DNA of 28,587 bases from an uncultured Rickettsiales bacterium (GCA_944390875.1 CALXRO010000023.1:1-28587); one strand, 5' to 3'. Numbered from the stretch's first letter, positions 15,907 to 25,200 are shown. Numbers and translations: made by a program. Notes: generated by a model not told the origin, from the sequence alone.

Positions 15907-16710
15907 TTACCTATTTTTTATTTTATTAATATTATATCTTCTATTTTGTACATAGCTATCCCTTACAAAAATATATGGGTCAAATGATCTTTGCACAAAA
16001 TTCTTATTTAAATCAACAGCGCCGTCAACAGTATCAACATATTGAGCAAAATATTTAGGAGTCACTAGATACCAAGGAGTCCAACTTTTTTCCGTAGCAA
16101 GAGAAAGACCATTATATGATAATGGATTTATATAAAAAGATGCTGTTAAACCAAAACCATCTCTAAAACTATAAGGACCAAATATTGGTGCCATAACAAA
16201 TATTCCATTTCCGACACCATAGTATGCTAATGTTTGTCCCAAGTCTCTTTTTTCTCTTTCTACAGAAAACAACTTTTTTGCTGGATCAAATAAACCTAAA
16301 CAACCTACTGTCATATTAGCAATAAAAACAAAAAATGTTTTACTAGCATTAACAAAATCCAATTGTAATAAGGAATTAAATAATATCATTGGATCTTGGA
16401 TTCTTTCTCCAACATTAGATATAGAATCTCTAATCGCTTCATTTACATTTTTTTTATAGAAACTTATTACTGGATCAGCCACATTTTCTAATAAGAAAAC
16501 ATTAAATTTAAAAAAAACCCTATTCATACTCTCAAGTGGATCACTTATTGTATAACCTTCCTCATAAACGCTATAGTTATATAAATCATCATAATTATCG
16601 TTACTCGCTATTGCTCTTCCACGTCTATCTATTCTTATCGGTTCAGTTGTTTGGCAACCTTGTAATATTAAGGATACAAAAAGTATTAGTAATATTTTAA
16701 ATTTTAACAT
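15907..16710 (-). CDS. mlaA: Outer-membrane lipoprotein MlaA (VacJ)
   Basis: A 267-residue VacJ-family lipoprotein. The signal peptide ends in LQGC with lipidated Cys19. The mature domain starts with the diagnostic DPLESMNRVFFKFN and continues through GERIQDPMILFNSLLQ, ETLGQTLAYYG-like RDLGQTLAYYGVGNG and GPYSFRDGFG. MlaA forms a ring in the outer membrane that removes mislocalised phospholipids and hands them to MlaC, the next gene two bases downstream. Length equals E. coli MlaA (251) plus a short C-terminal extension. It overlaps the preceding TPR gene by 14 bases. Confidence 0.95.
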   Translation of the reverse strand: MLKFKILLILFVSLILQGCQTTEPIRIDRRGRAIASNDNYDDLYNYSVYEEGYTISDPLESMNRVFFKFNVFLLENVADPVISFYKKNVNEAIRDSISNVGERIQDPMILFNSLLQLDFVNASKTFFVFIANMTVGCLGLFDPAKKLFSVEREKRDLGQTLAYYGVGNGIFVMAPIFGPYSFRDGFGLTASFYINPLSYNGLSLATEKSWTPWYLVTPKYFAQYVDTVDGAVDLNKNFVQRSFDPYIFVRDSYVQNRRYNINKIKNR

Positions 16711-17110
16711 TACCTATAACACTTTCAATATTTGATAAATCTTGCTTTTCTTTATAAGCATCAATAATTTTTTCGGCCTTATTAAAATTTATTATGTTAA
16801 TTAACTTTTCTGCAAATTCTTGTTTTTCTTCTTTTACTTCAGATAAATATTTCAAAGCATTATCATTATCTCTGTACAATATACATACAAGTCCCATTAG
16901 ATATTTTACTTTATTATTTTTTGGCCACAACCTGAGCATAATTTTTAATCTGTTGCGACATTCGTCTACAATACCATATTCAAAATATTCAATAGCCAAG
17001 TCCATATTATTTTCTTCAAGATTTTTTATTTTTTCTTTAGATTCAGAAAAAACAAATTTTATATTTTCAAAAATATTTTTTATATATTCTTTTATTTCTT
17101 TAATAGCCAT
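16697..17110 (-). CDS. Small TPR-like protein in the mla operon
   Basis: A 137-residue soluble helical protein. Residues 35-105 (NMDLAIEYFEYGIVDECRNR, MLRLWPKNNKVKYLMGLV, DNDNALKYLSEVKE) show the alternating pattern and the W-P-x-N-x-K-x-x-Y-L-x-G spacing of tetratricopeptide repeats, roughly two units. There is no signal peptide, so it is probably cytoplasmic. It begins one base after aas ends and overlaps mlaA by 14 bases, so it is tightly coupled to envelope lipid genes. I do not recognise a named family. A scaffold role is plausible but inferred from TPR structure only. Confidence 0.7.
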   Translation of the reverse strand: MAIKEIKEYIKNIFENIKFVFSESKEKIKNLEENNMDLAIEYFEYGIVDECRNRLKIMLRLWPKNNKVKYLMGLVCILYRDNDNALKYLSEVKEEKQEFAEKLINIINFNKAEKIIDAYKEKQDLSNIESVIGNVKI

Positions 17111-17111
17111 T

Positions 17112-19280
17112 TCAATCCATTTTTTTTGATAATTCTTTAATAACTTCTTTTTTTAATTCAACATTGTTTCTTTTACCAGTACTAAATAGAGGAAACTCTT
17201 CTTTGTACAAAATAATCTTAGGTAAAAAAAGCTCTGAAATTCCGTTATTTTTTACATAACTTTGTAGAGTTTCTTTATTAACCATTTTATTATTTGTAGC
17301 TAACACTATTTGTTCCCCTTTACTTTCATGTGGTATAGAAACAGCCCCATATTGAAATTCAGTTTTCATCCATTCATAACATTTTTCAACTAAATTTTCA
17401 ACTGCAGTTAGTGAAATCATTTCACCGCCTATTTTAGCAAATCTTTTAAGCCTATCAGTTATATAAAAATAACCTGCCTCATCAACATAACCAATATCAC
17501 CAGTCTCATACCAACCGTCTTCAATTGGAATGATTTTACCAGGTTCTTCCGATTTTATATAACCTTTCATTATATTTGGTCCTTTAAAGCAAATTATTCC
17601 ACCTTTATCTATACCATCAACATGTTTAAATTTATATTCAAGAGCAGGTAATAACTGACCTATAGATCCAAACCTGCAATATACCAAGTTATTTGCTGTC
17701 AACACTGGCGAGCATTCTGTGGTTCCATAACCTTCTAAAAGTCTAACGCCAAATTTTTCTGACCAAATATTTCTTGTATCCTGTCTTACAGATTCAGCTC
17801 CGCCCAACACAATTCTCATACTATTAAAATCATACGAGTGAGCAACTTTTGCATAGCCTTTAAAGAAAGTATCTGTTGCAAACATTGTTGTAGCACCTAT
17901 TTCATAAACTATTTCTGGTATTATTCTATAATGTAAAGGAGAAGGATATAAAAATACCTTACCACCAACAATCAAAGGAAAAACTGTTCCAACAGTTAAA
18001 CCAAAACAATGAAACATAGGTAAGACATTAAAAATTGTATCTGTATTGTTTATGTCTATCATACATTTGCACTGCATTATATTGGCAACCAAATTTGAAT
18101 GTGTTATTACAACAGCTTTAGGTGTACCTTCAGAACCGGATGTAAATAAAACAGCACAATTTTTGTTCCCGCTATATTTAAATGGTATATCCTTAATTTT
18201 ATATTGCCAAAAAGCTTTCAATTTATCTTTAATAGTAAAATTTTTAGCAATTTCCTCTAAATAATATATTTTTACTCCTGTACTTTTTAATGCATATATT
18301 AATTCATCTAATTTTGCAATTTCTATAAATTCCTTTGAAGTTATTACATTATTTATAACAGCCGTTTTGCACATTGAAATTACATTCGCTGTACCACTTG
18401 AAAAATTTAACATGGCTGGAACTCTATCATATGCAAGTAATCCAAAAAATGTACAAAAATTTGCACATGAATTAGGTAAAAGTATACCAACATTTTCTTG
18501 TTCTTTAAAATGTTCTTTAAAATAGTTACCTAGTATAAAACTCTTAATAACCACATCTTTATAAGTTTGTGGTTTTCTTTTAGCATCTTCAAGAACATAA
18601 GGTCTTTTAAATAAACCGTGTTTTCCATGTATTTTTGACGATTTTATTAATAGATAAAACATGGATATTTTATTATCATATATTGTCCTAAAATTCAGTT
18701 CTAATAATATTCTATGAACTAAATGGCTAAGATAATCTCTTTCTCTTCTTAATTCATCTTTAAGTTTTATTTCTTCAGGTTTTCCAATATTTATAACTAC
18801 TTTTGGTAATGGTCTTGTAGGCATTTTTCCTTTTAATTCTGAGAAACAACTATATTCCATGCCTTCTATCCATATTGGAATTAATGGTACACCAGCTTTA
18901 TCAGCCAATATACCTGGTGCCTCGTAAATTTTCATCATACCGCCACTCTTTGTAACTCTACCTTCTGGGAATATTAGGCAACTTCTACCATCTTCAAGTT
19001 TTGTTAAAACTTCTTTTAAAGATTTTGGGTCTATTGGATTAAATTCAAGAATGTCGGCTCCTTTTAGAAAAAATCTGACAAATCTTTTCCTAAGAATAGA
19101 GCTATTTAATACCATTATAGGATTATTTGGCAGAAAAGCATACAAAAGTATTGGATCTATATGAGATACATGATTTGATATAAATATTCCTTTTTTAGGT
19201 AAATCATCAACTTTAGTTTCAAATTTACAACTAACTTTTAAACATCTTAAAATTTGTCTTAAAAAAAATTTTCTAATCAT
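17112..19280 (-). CDS. aas: Bifunctional acyltransferase / acyl-ACP synthetase (Aas type)
   Basis: A 722-residue two-domain protein. Residues 1-190 are a PlsC-like acyltransferase with NHVSHID (His37 to Asp42, the HX4D motif) and FPEGRVT at 104-110. Residues from about 230 are an adenylating domain with the P-loop LFTSGSEGTPKAVVITHSN (378-396), EGYGTTECSPVLT, WYETGDIGYVDEAGYFYITDR and RFAKIGGEM. In E. coli Aas (719 residues) this pair activates free fatty acids to acyl-ACP and re-acylates lyso-phosphatidylethanolamine. No LplT-type transporter domain is fused or adjacent. Being with mlaA and mlaC it fits outer-membrane phospholipid salvage, including repair of lysophospholipid or use of host fatty acids. 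It follows pheS after 12 bases. Confidence 0.9.
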   Translation of the reverse strand: MIRKFFLRQILRCLKVSCKFETKVDDLPKKGIFISNHVSHIDPILLYAFLPNNPIMVLNSSILRKRFVRFFLKGADILEFNPIDPKSLKEVLTKLEDGRSCLIFPEGRVTKSGGMMKIYEAPGILADKAGVPLIPIWIEGMEYSCFSELKGKMPTRPLPKVVINIGKPEEIKLKDELRRERDYLSHLVHRILLELNFRTIYDNKISMFYLLIKSSKIHGKHGLFKRPYVLEDAKRKPQTYKDVVIKSFILGNYFKEHFKEQENVGILLPNSCANFCTFFGLLAYDRVPAMLNFSSGTANVISMCKTAVINNVITSKEFIEIAKLDELIYALKSTGVKIYYLEEIAKNFTIKDKLKAFWQYKIKDIPFKYSGNKNCAVLFTSGSEGTPKAVVITHSNLVANIMQCKCMIDINNTDTIFNVLPMFHCFGLTVGTVFPLIVGGKVFLYPSPLHYRIIPEIVYEIGATTMFATDTFFKGYAKVAHSYDFNSMRIVLGGAESVRQDTRNIWSEKFGVRLLEGYGTTECSPVLTANNLVYCRFGSIGQLLPALEYKFKHVDGIDKGGIICFKGPNIMKGYIKSEEPGKIIPIEDGWYETGDIGYVDEAGYFYITDRLKRFAKIGGEMISLTAVENLVEKCYEWMKTEFQYGAVSIPHESKGEQIVLATNNKMVNKETLQSYVKNNGISELFLPKIILYKEEFPLFSTGKRNNVELKKEVIKELSKKMD

Positions 19281-19292
19281 AATGTTAATAAG

Positions 19293-20339
19293 TTATTCAA
19301 ATATTCTAAATCCATAATGTTTTAGAAATCTTATATCTCCATCGTAAAGATTTCTTATATCTTTTATTCCATACTTTAGCATAGCCATTCTTTCTATACC
19401 AAAACCAAATGCAAAACCTTGATACTCGTTATTATCTATTCCTACATTTTTTAAAACGTTTGGATGTAACATTCCTGCACCAAGTATTTCAATCCAATTA
19501 TCTCCTTCTCCTAAAAGAATTCTATCTGATTCTTTCTTATATTTTATATCTACTTCTACACTTGGACTTGTAAAAGGAAAATAGCTAGGACGAAATCTTA
19601 ATGGAACTTTATTTATGTCAAAATATTTTTTTAATATAGTTATCAAGCAATTTTTTAAATCTTGCATTGTTATATTTTTGTCAAGATATACACCTTCCAT
19701 TTGATGGAACATTGGTGCATGTGTTGCATCCATCTCACTTCTAAAGACCTTTCCTGTACAAAAAAATTTAAATGGAGGTTTTTTACCACTCATTTCTCTT
19801 ATTTCCATTGAGCTTGTTTGAGTTCTTAGTAAGATACTTTTATCATTATCCTCATTGTTATTTAGATAAAATGTATCCTGCATTTGCCTTGCTGGGTGAT
19901 GTTTTGGTATATTTAAACCTTCAAAACAATTCCAATCATTTTCTATTTCTGATCCGTTTGTTATTGTAAATCCCATAGAGTAAAGAATTTCTCTAAATTC
20001 TTGTTGGACTTTAGATATTGGATGTATAAAACCAATATTTGATTGTCTTACAGGTAAACTTATATCAAGTGATTCTTTTTCTAATTCTTCTTTAATTAAT
20101 TTATCTTTTATAACTTTTTCAATTTCTTCTAACTTTGATACTATAAATCCTCGGAGTTCATTAATTTTTGATCCAATTTCTTTCTTTTTGTCTGATGTTA
20201 AATTTGCTATGTTTTTTAATAATTCATTTAATTCACTTTTTTTGCCTAAAAAATTTGCTTTAAGTTCTTTTAATTGCTCAAAATTCTTGATGGAATTAAC
20301 CTTTTCTAAAAAATTTTTTTTAATTTTTTCTAAATCCAT
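19293..20339 (-). CDS. pheS: Phenylalanyl-tRNA synthetase alpha subunit
   Basis: A 348-residue PheS, the catalytic subunit of the alpha2beta2 enzyme charging tRNA-Phe. The N-terminal 90 residues form the coiled-coil arm that contacts tRNA. Class II motifs follow: GFTITNGSEIENDWNCFEGL, HHPARQMQDTFYL, and LLRTQTSS before motif 2 with FRSEMDATHAPMFHQMEG. Then come RPSYFPFTSPSVEVDI, WIEILGAGMLHPNVL and motif 3 GFAFGFGIERMAMLKYGI. Length is typical (327-350). pheT, normally the next gene, is missing: aas follows after 12 bases. PheS opens the seven-gene operon and has its own candidate promoter. Confidence 0.97.
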   Translation of the reverse strand: MDLEKIKKNFLEKVNSIKNFEQLKELKANFLGKKSELNELLKNIANLTSDKKKEIGSKINELRGFIVSKLEEIEKVIKDKLIKEELEKESLDISLPVRQSNIGFIHPISKVQQEFREILYSMGFTITNGSEIENDWNCFEGLNIPKHHPARQMQDTFYLNNNEDNDKSILLRTQTSSMEIREMSGKKPPFKFFCTGKVFRSEMDATHAPMFHQMEGVYLDKNITMQDLKNCLITILKKYFDINKVPLRFRPSYFPFTSPSVEVDIKYKKESDRILLGEGDNWIEILGAGMLHPNVLKNVGIDNNEYQGFAFGFGIERMAMLKYGIKDIRNLYDGDIRFLKHYGFRIFE

Positions 20340-20371
20340 GAAAACATAGTTAAAAAAATGATATTACTTTT

Positions 20372-20399
20372 ATTGTATTATTTAAAATGTTTTAATCAA
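20372..20399 (-). promoter_or_regulatory. Candidate promoter for the pheS operon
   Basis: On the minus strand, TTGATT (20394-20399) and TACAAT (20372-20377) are separated by 16 bases. They lie about 33 bases upstream of the pheS ATG. This could drive the whole pheS–holC transcript. Confidence 0.4.
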
Positions 20400-20463
20400 G
20401 ACAATATCAAATAAATAAGTTATTAAATTACAAAAACAATTGTAATTATTATTAATAATAATC

Positions 20464-20491
20464 TTGAGATTTGATCGATTTAAATTATAAT
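20464..20491 (+). promoter_or_regulatory. Candidate promoter for xseA
   Basis: TTGAGA (20464-20469, 5 of 6) and a perfect TATAAT (20486-20491) are separated by 16 bases, about 40 bases upstream of the xseA ATG. A second overlapping pair, TTGATC with TATTAT, follows directly. Confidence 0.5.
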
Positions 20492-20530
20492 AACTATTAT
20501 TATAATAGCACACTTAGTAATATATAATAT

Positions 20531-21652
20531 ATGCAACTAATTCAGCAATATAAGGTTTCTGAACTAATAACACAAATAAAGTCCTTACTTGAAAATACAT
20601 TTTATTACATAAAAGTAATAGGTGAAGTCAGCGGATTAAAAATTTCTGCCAATGGTCATATATACTTTAATTTAAAAGACGAACTAGCACTAATAAACGT
20701 TGTTTTATTTAAAAATTCAATAAATACAAATACTCCGAAACTAGAAGATGGAACGGAAATTATAGTTTATGGTAGACTAACAATATACAAGGATAGATCA
20801 AATTATCAAATAATAGCTGAAAATATTGAAATAAATGGTATTGGATCTTTATTAAAATTAATCGAAGAAAGAAAAAGAAAATTAAAATCCGAAGGTTTAT
20901 TTGACAATAAAAAAAATATACCAGAAATAATAAAAAAAGTAGGTATTATAACTTCACCAAAAGGAGCTGCTATAAAAGATATAGAATCAAGATTACACGA
21001 AAGGATGCCAATTGATGTTATTCTGTATCCATCTTTAGTGCAAGGACAAAATGCAGATTTAAGTATAATCGCTGGCATAAAATATTTCAATTTAAAAGAG
21101 TCTGTCGATGTTATAGTTATTACTCGTGGAGGCGGCTCTTTTGAAGATCTGATGTGTTTTAATAGTGAGTTACTTGCTAGAGAAATTTTTGCCTCAAAAC
21201 TTCCAACAATAACTGCTATAGGTCATGAAATTGATTGGACTATAGCTGATTACGTATCAGATCTTAGATTGCCTACACCAACAGCCGTAGCTGAGTTTTT
21301 ATCACCATTAAAGTCTACTTTTATAAAAAAAATAGATTCAATTTTTTTTAAAATAATAAAATTATTTTTAAAAATAATAGATAACCAATTAATAAAAATA
21401 AGTAACTTATATCATAATATACTTTCAACAATAGGAAAAAAATATTATAATAAGTTAGCAATACTTAGATGTAATATTTATAGACTTTCTAGGTTTAATA
21501 GGAAAAAAATCCTAAAACAAGGCTATGCTTTAATAAGAAAAAATGGTATAATTTTAAATAGAGATAGCAAGTTATCAAAAGGCGATATACTTGAAATTGA
21601 AATATTTAATAGAAAAATAAAAGTATCTGTTATATCAGAAGAATATTTTTAG
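20531..21652 (+). CDS. xseA: Exodeoxyribonuclease VII large subunit (short form)
   Basis: A 373-residue XseA, catalytic subunit of exonuclease VII, which degrades single-stranded DNA during repair. The N-terminal OB-fold spans about 1-100 (VSGLKISANGHIYFNLKD, VYGRLTIYKDRSNYQI). The catalytic core follows with KVGIITSPKGAAIKDI (136-151), VITRGGGSFEDL (196-207) and AIGHEIDWTIADYVSDLRLPTPTAVAE (229-255), carrying the conserved Arg, His and Asp. The C-terminal coiled-coil region is short: E. coli XseA has about 456 residues. That region binds XseB, so the filament may be reduced. The conserved end (GYALIRKNG) is present, so the shortening is internal, not a truncation. Its stop overlaps the porin-like gene by four bases. 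Confidence 0.93.
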   Translation: MQLIQQYKVSELITQIKSLLENTFYYIKVIGEVSGLKISANGHIYFNLKDELALINVVLFKNSINTNTPKLEDGTEIIVYGRLTIYKDRSNYQIIAENIEINGIGSLLKLIEERKRKLKSEGLFDNKKNIPEIIKKVGIITSPKGAAIKDIESRLHERMPIDVILYPSLVQGQNADLSIIAGIKYFNLKESVDVIVITRGGGSFEDLMCFNSELLAREIFASKLPTITAIGHEIDWTIADYVSDLRLPTPTAVAEFLSPLKSTFIKKIDSIFFKIIKLFLKIIDNQLIKISNLYHNILSTIGKKYYNKLAILRCNIYRLSRFNRKKILKQGYALIRKNGIILNRDSKLSKGDILEIEIFNRKIKVSVISEEYF

Positions 21653-22788
21653 AAAAATATTCTAGTTTTTAATTGTATAAGATCATAAGAATTTCTATTT
21701 GTCACAAAATTTTCTTTTATTTTTGAATATTGTAAAGTAAATCTAAAACCATCAACTGGGCTCCAGTTCATTGCTATCATATATTCATCAAATTTTCCAC
21801 AGTTTATTTTATAATTATACTTTTTTAAGTTCATATTTGTTTCAGAAAATTTAAAAGATATAGAAAAAGCACCAAAGCCACTCTTATTTAAAGGTTTTTT
21901 AACTTTGATAAAATTAAACATACCTTCTTTATATATCATACTTTCACCAGTAATATTTATTGTACTTTCAATATAAAAATTATAAAGATTATTAAATGTT
22001 ATTTTATATTTTTCAGGTATAATCCATGCAGTTCTATATTCACTTTGCACATTTAAAAAATAATAATTTATTGCAGCTTCAAGACCAACCCTTTGAATTT
22101 TATTAAATGGATATATATCATTTATATTATTATATTTATTATTCCTGTCTTCATTATAAACATTAAAACCTATATGTACAAGATTATTATTACTTCTAAT
22201 TGGATTAAAATATCCTCGCAACATTAATGTTATCTTGCTTACATTTTTTGGTACATCATGTATACTATTTCCATATATTCCTATATAAGCACCATATCTA
22301 GTATCATCATATTTTAAGGCAATACCATTTGAATACGAAGTAAATAAATCGCAACTACTAAATAATGAATAATTGTTAAAAATTGTATAATTATAGCCAA
22401 TATTTTCCATAGATGGTTGAACTCCAGTTTGACCAAATACTATGTGAGATTTTTCGTTTAATGTATATATTAAGTATAATTCCTTGAATAATATGGAATT
22501 TGGCTTACTATCAAATTTCATTACTATTAAAGCATCTTTTGATATATTAAATTTAGTATTAAACATTGCAGAAGAAATATAAAAACCGCTTAAATCATCT
22601 CGTAATGTCTTTAGAGTATTTTTTTTGTCAGTTTTATCCCTATTATTATTGTATAATAAATCCATATGTAATCTACCGGAAAATTGTATAATATCGCTTT
22701 TTGGAACATCTATGTTTGCTGTTGCTTTGAAACAGAATATTAAAGTAAAAAATGTAAAAAATATAATATTAATTTTAAAATTTCTCAT
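21649..22788 (-). CDS. Putative outer-membrane beta-barrel (porin-like) protein
   Basis: A 379-residue exported protein. Residues 1-25 are a signal peptide ending ATA|NID. The mature part is rich in alternating polar and aromatic residues (GRLHMDLLY, SSAMFNTKFNIS, GAYIGIYGN, GFGAFSISFKFSE, FRFTLQYSKIKE) and ends in Phe (RIFF), the usual outer-membrane assembly signal. The opening IIQFSGRLHMDLLYN and KELYLIYTLNEKSHIVFGQ resemble phosphate-selective OprO/OprP-like porins, with an early strand, then the segment leading to GQ.GVQPSMEN. Specificity cannot be told. The gene is monocistronic, tail to tail with xseA and overlapping it by four bases. Confidence 0.75.
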   Translation of the reverse strand: MRNFKINIIFFTFFTLIFCFKATANIDVPKSDIIQFSGRLHMDLLYNNNRDKTDKKNTLKTLRDDLSGFYISSAMFNTKFNISKDALIVMKFDSKPNSILFKELYLIYTLNEKSHIVFGQTGVQPSMENIGYNYTIFNNYSLFSSCDLFTSYSNGIALKYDDTRYGAYIGIYGNSIHDVPKNVSKITLMLRGYFNPIRSNNNLVHIGFNVYNEDRNNKYNNINDIYPFNKIQRVGLEAAINYYFLNVQSEYRTAWIIPEKYKITFNNLYNFYIESTINITGESMIYKEGMFNFIKVKKPLNKSGFGAFSISFKFSETNMNLKKYNYKINCGKFDEYMIAMNWSPVDGFRFTLQYSKIKENFVTNRNSYDLIQLKTRIFF

Positions 22789-22862
22789 ATTTTGTTGTAG
22801 TTTGTGTTATTTTGTAATAAAATAAATTCTTATCATAATTATATTATCCATATAAATTAAAA

Positions 22863-23072
22863 TTAATTCTCAAAATCAACATTAATAACATTTTCATCGT
22901 TATCAGTAATCAGTTGCATTTGCAGATCATTAGTATTATTTTCTACTATATTTAAAATATCTTGTAAATTATCCCCATCATTATTTAGATAAGGAACTGT
23001 CTCAATGTTTTTTGGTTGTTCAAAATCACTCTTTTTACTTAGATTATATATATTTTCCTCATTTTTTGACAT
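22863..23072 (-). CDS. Small acidic hypothetical protein divergent from slt
   Basis: A 69-residue acidic, asparagine-rich protein without signal or membrane segment. An upstream extension to 23318 exists, but it is hydrophobic, low-complexity and antisense to the slt signal peptide, so the ATG at 23072 (MSKNEENIYN) is preferred. It leaves 55 bases to the slt start for two divergent promoters. Residues 35-65 (NLQDILNIVENNTNDLQMQL) look like a short amphipathic helix. No family is recognised, and it could be a spurious frame. Confidence 0.4.
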   Translation of the reverse strand: MSKNEENIYNLSKKSDFEQPKNIETVPYLNNDGDNLQDILNIVENNTNDLQMQLITDNDENVINVDFEN

Positions 23073-23127
23073 TTTAAACGATATTATTATCATAAACATA
23101 AATCTACATGATTTATTTAATTTTTCA

Positions 23128-25200
23128 ATGTATAAAAATATTATTATATTAATTTTAACAACATTTTTATCGTATTTTAGCTCAACAAAACATACTTTTG
23201 CTAAGAAAAAAATGTTTAATACAAACAAAAGTATAGAAAGATTAGACGAAAACGAATATTTAATGAACAAAGAAGACGAAGCAATTTTTCTAAAAATAAA
23301 AGAAAAAATATCAGACAAAAATTGGAAAGAAGCAAAAAAATTAAAAGATGAAATTAATGATGAAGGTTATAGATTAGCAATAGAAACATATATTTTGCTA
23401 AATCATTTTAAATCTATATTTGTTATGGAAAGAAGTGATATAGTAGATTTAATTCATTTTGTAAAAAACAACTATTTTCTTGATGAATTTGATTATTTCA
23501 ATAAAAGGATAGAATTTTACTATCTTGGTGGAATAATAGATTTTTCCGATGTTTCTGAATACTTTAATATATTTCATACTAAAGATATTAATGTTAAAAT
23601 TAAATTATTGAAAGATGAAATATTAAACATATCAAAAGTTGAAGAATATAAAACAAAAAACAAATTAAATGCAGAAATTGGTAATAAAATTAAAAATATT
23701 TGGATCAATGATACTTTTTCAGATGATGAACAAGAAATGTTTTTTAATGAATTTAAAGAATATATAAATGATGATTTTATTAAGGAAAGAGCAGAAATTT
23801 TAGTATTTAAGGGAAGATTAAATAATTTAGCCAAACTTATTGATATTATGTCTAATAACGATCATAAACAATTATTTATTTCCATTTTAGAAATTGAAGA
23901 TAACCCAGATTCAATAAGAAATATAATAAAAAAAATACCAAAGGAATTAAGGGAAAATGAAGCTTTATTATATTCAAAATTAAAATATTATAGAAATATA
24001 GAAAAAGATAAAGAAGCTATAGATATAATATATAATTTGGAAGGTCAACAAAAATTTGGAAAATTTTGGTATACATATAGGAATATATATGCAAGAGAAC
24101 TTATGAAAACAAAAGAATATGAAAAAGCATATAAAATAATAAGTTCTTATAATGGACCTAAAAACAACGATTATATTGATATATTATGGTTTTCTGGTTG
24201 GTTAGCTTATAGATATTTAGGAAAATACGATATAGCTTTCAACCATTTTTACAATATGTATAAACAAGTTCATTATCCAATAAGTATATCTCGTGCAAGT
24301 TATTGGTTAGGTAGAGTTTCTGAATCAAAAAATAAATCAAAAGACGCATTGTACTGGTATAACATATCTTCAAAATATCCATTTACTTTTTATGGGCAAT
24401 TATCTCATTTTAATAGATATGATTTACTTGAAGAAAAAACAGATGATGATAAAAAGTTTATGTTTCCAGAAGAACAAATAATAACAAAAGAAGATAAAGA
24501 AAATATATCAAAAAATAGAATATTAAAGATTGCTCTACTATATTATAATTATGAAGGAAAAAGAGAGCAAGCAAATAAAATTTTCTCAGAATTAGTAACT
24601 TATTTACTAAAATCAAAAGGAGAAATATCTGAACTTGTAAAAATTATAGAAAAACTTGACGATGAAAAACTAATAATACCAATCTCAAAGTTAGCAAGTC
24701 ATAAAATGGTATTTTTCATAAATAATTTATTTCCTACACTAAGATTGGTAAAAAAAACAGATCCAAATGTAGCGTTAGTTCATGCCATCATAAAACAGGA
24801 AAGTGGTTTTATTGTACAAGCTGAAAGTAGTGCTGGCGCTATAGGTTTTATGCAAATAATACCACCAACAGCAAAAGTTTTATGTAACGAATTAGGAATA
24901 ACATACAATAGCTATAAATTAAAACACGATCCACAGTATAATATAAAATTGGGAAATTATTATATAAATCAATTAATAAAAAAATTTGATGGTTCTAAAA
25001 TATTAGCTATAGCATCTTATAACGCTGGTCCAGAGGCTACAAATAGATGGATAAAAGATTTTGGTGATCCTAGAAAAATGGCTGAAATGGATGATGTAGT
25101 GGATTGGATAGAATCAATAAACTACAAAGAAACAAGGAACTATGTTCAAAGGATTTTGGAGAATTTAGTTATATATGAACAAATTCTTGGTATAGAATAA
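23128..25200 (+). CDS. slt: Soluble lytic murein transglycosylase (Slt70-like)
   Basis: A 690-residue periplasmic transglycosylase that cleaves peptidoglycan to anhydro-muropeptides. The start at 23128 gives a signal peptide (MYKNIIILILTTFLSYFSS...TFA) and beats the longer frame from 23005, which would begin with an implausible hydrophobic leader. Residues 50-540 form the helical superhelix (U and L domains), with many TPR-like pairs such as ELMKTKEYEKAYKI and ISRASYWLGRVSESKNKSKDALYWY. The C-terminal SLT domain has AIIKQESGF with catalytic Glu558, SAGAIGFMQIIPPTA, KLGNYYINQLI and IASYNAGPEATNRWI. Its stop overlaps the next gene by one base (TAATG), indicating coupling. Confidence 0.94.
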   Translation: MYKNIIILILTTFLSYFSSTKHTFAKKKMFNTNKSIERLDENEYLMNKEDEAIFLKIKEKISDKNWKEAKKLKDEINDEGYRLAIETYILLNHFKSIFVMERSDIVDLIHFVKNNYFLDEFDYFNKRIEFYYLGGIIDFSDVSEYFNIFHTKDINVKIKLLKDEILNISKVEEYKTKNKLNAEIGNKIKNIWINDTFSDDEQEMFFNEFKEYINDDFIKERAEILVFKGRLNNLAKLIDIMSNNDHKQLFISILEIEDNPDSIRNIIKKIPKELRENEALLYSKLKYYRNIEKDKEAIDIIYNLEGQQKFGKFWYTYRNIYARELMKTKEYEKAYKIISSYNGPKNNDYIDILWFSGWLAYRYLGKYDIAFNHFYNMYKQVHYPISISRASYWLGRVSESKNKSKDALYWYNISSKYPFTFYGQLSHFNRYDLLEEKTDDDKKFMFPEEQIITKEDKENISKNRILKIALLYYNYEGKREQANKIFSELVTYLLKSKGEISELVKIIEKLDDEKLIIPISKLASHKMVFFINNLFPTLRLVKKTDPNVALVHAIIKQESGFIVQAESSAGAIGFMQIIPPTAKVLCNELGITYNSYKLKHDPQYNIKLGNYYINQLIKKFDGSKILAIASYNAGPEATNRWIKDFGDPRKMAEMDDVVDWIESINYKETRNYVQRILENLVIYEQILGIE

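Noticed and set aside
23005..23127. Upstream extension of slt from ATG 23005.
   Set aside because: It would put 41 residues of Phe/Ile-rich sequence before a standard signal peptide beginning at 23128.
23073..23318. Minus-strand extension of the small acidic orf up to 23318.
   Set aside because: It is hydrophobic and lies antisense to the slt signal peptide, the usual look of a shadow frame. The ATG at 23072 is a better start.
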